From: an uncultured bacterium
GTDB taxonomy: Bacteria > Patescibacteriota > Minisyncoccia > Minisyncoccales > UBA5738
Direction of reading: 5' to 3'
Assembly (NCBI GenBank): GCA_903847095.1
Contig: CAINCQ010000038.1
Span: 1 to 49,643 of the forward strand
Length of the DNA stretch: 49,643 nt
The stretch's first letter is position 1. Every line of letters begins with the position of its first letter. Both the position numbers and the translations under genes were made by a program. The notes below the pieces were generated by a model. The model saw only the letters and a list, made by a program, of their open reading frames with translations, was not told the DNA's origin and did no database searches. Below, piece by piece: positions 46,372 to 49,643 of this stretch.

Positions 46372-47394
46372 TCATACGCTCACTTCCGTCTTTTTTGACG
46401 CAAGCCTACCAGCCAACATTTTTCCCGTCATTATCGACACCACTCCGAGCGGAATTCCCAAAAGCACATCAACCGCGTAATGCTGGGCCAGATAAACCGT
46501 GCCCAAGGCCATCAGTAAAAACCATGGCACGGAGATAAAAAGGGTTTTTCGGTTGTAGACCGCCCAAAAATAAACGATCTGCATACCCCAGTTAACATGG
46601 GAACTGGGAAAAGTAGAAATGGGCGGAATCTTTTTTTGGTGTTCCCTCACATCTTCTTCAAAAACCAAAACTGGGCGACCGGGAACGTAGCCGGGAATCG
46701 AACGATCGGTCGATAAATAGTAATTATTCGGACTGTTTGCCGGAACAGCCCACCAAAAAACCAATCCCATGCCCATGGTCATAAAAAAAGAAATAACGAA
46801 AGCCGGATAGATTTTTTTGTTCGGCGCAAAAAAAATCAGGGTCGCGCCGATCAATAAGCTCAACCCTTGAAAACATATGATTATTAAAGGAGCTAAAAAA
46901 TCGAACAAAGGCTTCAAAGGATCGGATGCGGTGTGGAGCCAAATAAAAGGATATGCGCCAAAAATATTTTCATCCCAATTGAGAAGCGTCCCGCTTACCA
47001 GCCTTCCCTGCACATCGGCCGTGACTCCGCTTAGAGCGATTACCAAGCTGGAAAAACCTAAAAACAAGAAAAAAAACGGCCGTGCCAAACCGAAGGCCTT
47101 TTTGGCCAAACTTCTCATGCCAACAGGCTCTCCCCCTTTTTTCACGGCCAGTACGCCAGTAAGCTCCAAAAGTCTTTTAAGATAAAAATAAATGAAATAT
47201 ACCGCCGCAAGGATAACCGCCCCTTGAAAAAAAGAAAAACTCACCGTGAACGCATCCACTTCCAAAAGAAAAAAATCATAAAGTTTAGCCGGAACACGCG
47301 AGGAAAAATAAAAGGTTACCAAGGTCGCAAAAGAAAAGAACAACAAAAATTTTTCCTCGGCCTTTAATTTATACCATATTGTTTTAACCGTCAT
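46372..47394 (-). CDS. PAP2-family membrane phosphatase
   Basis: A 340-aa protein with about six to eight transmembrane segments. The PAP2 acid-phosphatase motifs are in the C-terminal half: ISTFPSSHVNWG (PSSH where PSGH is common) and AQHYAVDVLLG. The KxxxxxxRP motif is not clear. Relatives dephosphorylate undecaprenyl pyrophosphate or phosphatidic acid, or transfer inositol phosphate. The N-terminal 150 residues are longer than in minimal PAP2 enzymes. Confidence 0.85.
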   Translation of the reverse strand: MTVKTIWYKLKAEEKFLLFFSFATLVTFYFSSRVPAKLYDFFLLEVDAFTVSFSFFQGAVILAAVYFIYFYLKRLLELTGVLAVKKGGEPVGMRSLAKKAFGLARPFFFLFLGFSSLVIALSGVTADVQGRLVSGTLLNWDENIFGAYPFIWLHTASDPLKPLFDFLAPLIIICFQGLSLLIGATLIFFAPNKKIYPAFVISFFMTMGMGLVFWWAVPANSPNNYYLSTDRSIPGYVPGRPVLVFEEDVREHQKKIPPISTFPSSHVNWGMQIVYFWAVYNRKTLFISVPWFLLMALGTVYLAQHYAVDVLLGIPLGVVSIMTGKMLAGRLASKKTEVSV

Positions 47395-47491
47395 AATCCA
47401 TCATCACCGCTCCTAAAGCGGTATTTCAAAAAAGTCGGAATAAAATTACAATACAAAGTAAGCCCGCGATTCCGCAGGTATTTCCCGAGGT

Positions 47492-48217
47492 ATGTCATAT
47501 TTATTATATATTCTGTTCGGTTTTATTCCCAGTATTGCCTGGCTTTTGTTTTATCTGAAAGCCGATGTTCATCCGGAACCAAAAAAAGAAATTCTTGCTG
47601 TTTTCCTTTTTGGCGCCCTGGCCACCATACCCGCGATTATCCTCGAGGTGGTTTTAGTCGACCTTTTCAATGAGTTACCGTTATCACCCCTGGCCACCGC
47701 GCTCCTGGTCAACGTCATCGGGGTGGCCCTAATCGAAGAACTGGTCAAATACGGGGCAGTGTGGTTAAAAGAACAAGAGCTAAACCAAAACTCCCAGCTT
47801 GACGAACCGGTAGATCTGGTAATTTATATGATAGTCTCGGCGCTTGGCTTTGCCGCCATTGAAAATCTTTTATTCCTGTTGCCGATCATCCAAATGAACT
47901 TAGCGATAATGACTTCTTTGTTCCGGGCCTTGAGCGCCATTCTTCTGCATACGCTTTGCTCTGGAACGATCGGCTATTATTTGGCTCTTTCCTTTTGCGA
48001 CCCCAAGCGGAAAAAACGGCTTATTTTTAAAGGGATCCTGATAGCCAGCTCCTTGCACGGATTGTATAATTTATTTATAATTAAAAGCGAATCAAATGTT
48101 GCGTACTTATACATACCTCTTCTCATTTTGACTGGATTGGCCGTGTTCTTATACCGGGATTTCAAAAAGCTCAAGAAAATGGGAAGCGTCTGTAAAATTA
48201 AGGAAATCCTGGCGTAA
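47492..48217 (+). CDS. PrsW-family intramembrane protease
   Basis: A 241-aa polytopic membrane protein. The family segments PSIAWLLFYLKADVHPEPKKEI and IEELVKYGAVW (the EExxK motif near residues 82-87) are present, along with later His-containing helices (ILLHTLCSGT; SSLHGLYN). PrsW proteases cleave anti-sigma factors in Bacillus; the substrate here is unknown. It is followed 21 nt later by an Hsp20 gene on the same strand. Confidence 0.88.
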   Translation: MSYLLYILFGFIPSIAWLLFYLKADVHPEPKKEILAVFLFGALATIPAIILEVVLVDLFNELPLSPLATALLVNVIGVALIEELVKYGAVWLKEQELNQNSQLDEPVDLVIYMIVSALGFAAIENLLFLLPIIQMNLAIMTSLFRALSAILLHTLCSGTIGYYLALSFCDPKRKKRLIFKGILIASSLHGLYNLFIIKSESNVAYLYIPLLILTGLAVFLYRDFKKLKKMGSVCKIKEILA

Positions 48218-48238
48218 CGCCGGATCATAAACAAAAAT

Positions 48239-48922
48239 ATGTCTTCATTCTTGGAAAAACTCAAAAAAGGCACCAAAACAATCAACAAGATAAAACCCGA
48301 AGAAACGGAAAATACCCCAAAAGAGGAGGAAGAAAGTGACACTTTGACGGAAGACGATCGCGAAGAAGAGGAAGAAAGCGACCCGGAAGAAGCCCGGGCA
48401 GAAACAGCCTCTAACGAAGATGGGATAGACGAAGAAACGACGGTAAAAGGCCTTGTCAAGCCTAAGAAAACGCTAACTAAAAAAACAAAAACCTTGGAAA
48501 AAAAATTGGGAAATTTGGAAATCAAAAGCATTCCCGCCATCGAAGAAAAAACTACCAAGATCAACGAAACCCAAGACAAGGAGTGGCTTGAGACCGAGGG
48601 TCAATTAGGGGTAGACATGTATCAAACCGAGAATGAATTGGTGGTTCAATCGGCCATTGCCGGCATTAAGACGGAAGATCTGGATGTTTTGATCGAAGAC
48701 GATGTTTTGACCATCAAGGGCAAAAGGAATAATCCCTATCGGATCGATTCAGCCGATTATTTCATTCAAGAATGCTATTGGGGAGCCTTCTCAAGAAGGA
48801 TCATTCTTCCGGTCGAAGTCGATGCTTCAAAAACCGACGCTCAAATGAGAGACGGAGTTTTGACGATCAGAATCCCAAAGCTCCAAAGGGAATCAAAAAA
48901 AAGGATTGTCATCAAAGGATAA
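48239..48922 (+). CDS. Hsp20/alpha-crystallin small heat-shock protein with acidic N-terminus
   Basis: A 227-aa protein. The alpha-crystallin domain occupies about residues 120-227 (GQLGVDMYQTENELVVQSAIAGIKTEDLDVLIEDDVLTIKGKR; GAFSRRIILPVEVDASKTDAQMRDGVLTIRIPK). The N-terminal 115 residues are unusually acidic and disordered (EEEESDTLTEDDREEEEESDPEEA), then lysine-rich. The usual C-terminal I-x-I anchor appears as IRIPK. It is a chaperone holding unfolded proteins; the acidic arm may set oligomer size or partner choice. Confidence 0.9.
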   Translation: MSSFLEKLKKGTKTINKIKPEETENTPKEEEESDTLTEDDREEEEESDPEEARAETASNEDGIDEETTVKGLVKPKKTLTKKTKTLEKKLGNLEIKSIPAIEEKTTKINETQDKEWLETEGQLGVDMYQTENELVVQSAIAGIKTEDLDVLIEDDVLTIKGKRNNPYRIDSADYFIQECYWGAFSRRIILPVEVDASKTDAQMRDGVLTIRIPKLQRESKKRIVIKG

Positions 48923-48940
48923 TCTATTAAAACCTTCATC

Positions 48941-48969
48941 CAAAAAAGCCGCGTGGTAAGCGGTTTTTT
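48941..48969. terminator. bidirectional terminator after Hsp20 and the tRNA-Leu trailer
   Basis: AAAAAAGCCGC pairs with GCGGTTTTTTT. On the minus strand it also ends in TTTTTT. Confidence 0.8.
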
Positions 48970-48974
48970 TGGTA

Positions 48975-49117
48975 ACAAATCAATCAATGAACAGCACGCG
49001 ATAAACGGAACTCATTTGTGTCGAGGGGGAGACTTTCCTCCCAAGGCGGATGCGCCTCTGGCGCAGAACTCCCATAGGTTGCCCCACCCCACATTCTGCG
49101 GGGCGCGTTTTTGGTCG
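48975..49117 (-). ncRNA. candidate structured RNA in the tRNA-Leu trailer
   Basis: Directly 3' of tRNA-Leu on the minus strand are three GC-rich hairpins: CCCC/GGGG (49087-49103), TGCGCC-AGA-GGCGCA (49051-49065) and GGGAG-GAAAGT-CTCCC (49027-49042). The transcript would end at the 48941 terminator. No known RNA family is recognised; the AGGAAAGTC loop recalls RNase P RNA, but the rest does not fit. Confidence 0.4.
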
Positions 49118-49199
49118 TGCCACGGGAGAGATTTGAACTCTCACCCCTTGCGAGACAGGATCCTAAATCCTGCGCGTCTGCCAATTCCGCCACCGTGGC
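49118..49199 (-). tRNA. tRNA-Leu(TAG)
   Basis: An 82-nt class II tRNA with acceptor GCCACGG/CCGTGGC. The anticodon stem CAGGA/TCCTG with loop TTTAGGA gives anticodon TAG. There is a long variable arm, and the T-loop is TTCAAAT. Discriminator A; no encoded CCA. Confidence 0.93.
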
Positions 49200-49418
49200 T
49201 AATTACAAATACCGATTCTACCGTCATTTCCCCCGCTAACAATCACTATCTTACGCCGTCTTATAAATTTTGCCAAGCGTCCCGCTGCCAATATTACCCG
49301 CAACTGGAAAATTGTCTGCGTGTCGCTTTCTGCCGACGCAAAGGCCTGACCTTGGAAACATTAACTGCTGTTTTAAGTTGATCATCGCCGCCCTTTTTTT
49401 CGTTTCGATGCCAAGCAT
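49200..49418. other. stretch without a supported gene
   Basis: Upstream of tRNA-Leu. The minus-strand frames 49251-49487 and 49294-49485 run through the terminator of the next gene and show no family features. Confidence 0.4.
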
Positions 49419-49453
49419 CAAAAAACCATCTTTTGACAAAAAGATGGTTTTTC
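49419..49453 (-). terminator. terminator of the right-edge gene
   Basis: AAAAAACCATCTTTT pairs with AAAAGATGGTTTTT; TTTTTTG follows on the minus strand. Confidence 0.85.
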
Positions 49454-49496
49454 TTCGCGATAAATCGTCTTTGATAAAACAACACATTACGCTGCC

Positions 49497-49643
49497 TTAT
49501 CCGGTCTTCGACATCAGTCCCTGGACAAGCGACACGATACCTCTGGCCAGAACGGCCACTGCCACGCCTACCATCGCGTACATCACATTCTGCCTCGCCG
49601 AATTGACCTTGTCCGGGTCGCCTCCGGCCGTGATGAACAGGAA
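49497..49643 (-). CDS. T4SS-pilin-like small membrane protein, 5' part beyond the window
   Basis: The frame is open to the window edge and gives 48 C-terminal residues. GGDPDKVNSARQNVMYAMVGVAVAVLARGIVSLV matches the second helix region of the T4SS_pilin-type (PF18895-like) proteins common in Patescibacteria: a short GGDP-K turn, then a hydrophobic helix with A/G spacing. A type IV secretion or pilus role is inferred from family context only. Start lies outside the window. Confidence 0.65.
   Translation of the reverse strand, partial: FLFITAGGDPDKVNSARQNVMYAMVGVAVAVLARGIVSLVQGLMSKTG

Noticed and set aside
49024-49042. RNase P RNA suggested by GGAGGAAAGTC
   Set aside because: The universal motif continues CCGGGC and needs about 300 nt of further conserved structure, which is absent.
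48984-49193. 69-aa minus-strand ORF beginning MAELADAQDLG
   Set aside because: This is the conceptual translation of the tRNA-Leu gene and its trailer.

Overview
The window reads as a chromosomal segment of a Patescibacteria (CPR) bacterium. Supporting signs are a compact F-type ATP synthase operon with shortened delta and epsilon subunits, a T4SS-pilin-like small protein at the right edge, tandem hexulose-phosphate-synthase-like barrels, a 2-hydroxyacyl-CoA dehydratase/activase pair, many orphan genes, and widespread absence of Shine-Dalgarno (SD) sequences before core genes. TGA is used as a stop codon (for example at the end of the 2395-2910 gene), so this is standard code 11, not code 25. 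The lineage is inferred from gene content and was not tested by phylogeny.

Layout. 0-3.7 kb: orphan gene, YraN nuclease-like protein, exported anchored protein, a thioredoxin-like/membrane-protein pair, a MITE-like element and a conserved hypothetical. 3.7-10.7 kb: orphan units around a copper operon (csoR, a membrane protein with a C-terminal HMA-like domain, copA) with a near-consensus promoter and a dyad operator, a decayed NUDIX fragment and small membrane proteins. 11-15 kb: tRNA-Ala, HAD hydrolase, FAD-dependent dehydrogenase, and a DUF47/PiT phosphate transport pair. 15.2-21.5 kb: atpB-atpZ/I-atpE-atpF-atpH-atpA-atpG-atpD-atpC on the minus strand, with promoter and terminator. 21.7-26 kb: anchored protein, Mth938-like protein, a second MITE copy, nitroreductase, the activase/dehydratase pair and tRNA-Arg. 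26.5-38.8 kb: an accessory stretch of mostly unrecognised single-gene units, also carrying pyrF, a pyrE-like gene, a methyltransferase, a TPM-domain protein and two hexulose-phosphate-synthase-like paralogues. 39-49.6 kb: GNAT, slipin, recG, a frameshifted histidine phosphatase, PEP-swivel protein, membrane glycosyltransferase, tRNA-Glu, PAP2 phosphatase, PrsW-like protease, Hsp20, tRNA-Leu with a structured trailer, and a partial T4SS-pilin-like gene.

The strongest window-scale signal is that two expression styles are interleaved. Conserved housekeeping genes start with ATG and lack an SD. Nearly all orphan genes, and a few recognisable ones (pyrF, the pyrE-like gene, the histidine phosphatase, the TPM protein), have a strong GGAGG-type SD and often GTG or TTG starts. 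Most also have a TTGAC(A/T)-16/17-TATAAT-like promoter and a private intrinsic terminator, which in several cases encloses the stop codon. Four of these units share a leader of the form GCACnTTAA..GGAG. This class is the best candidate in the window for something undescribed.
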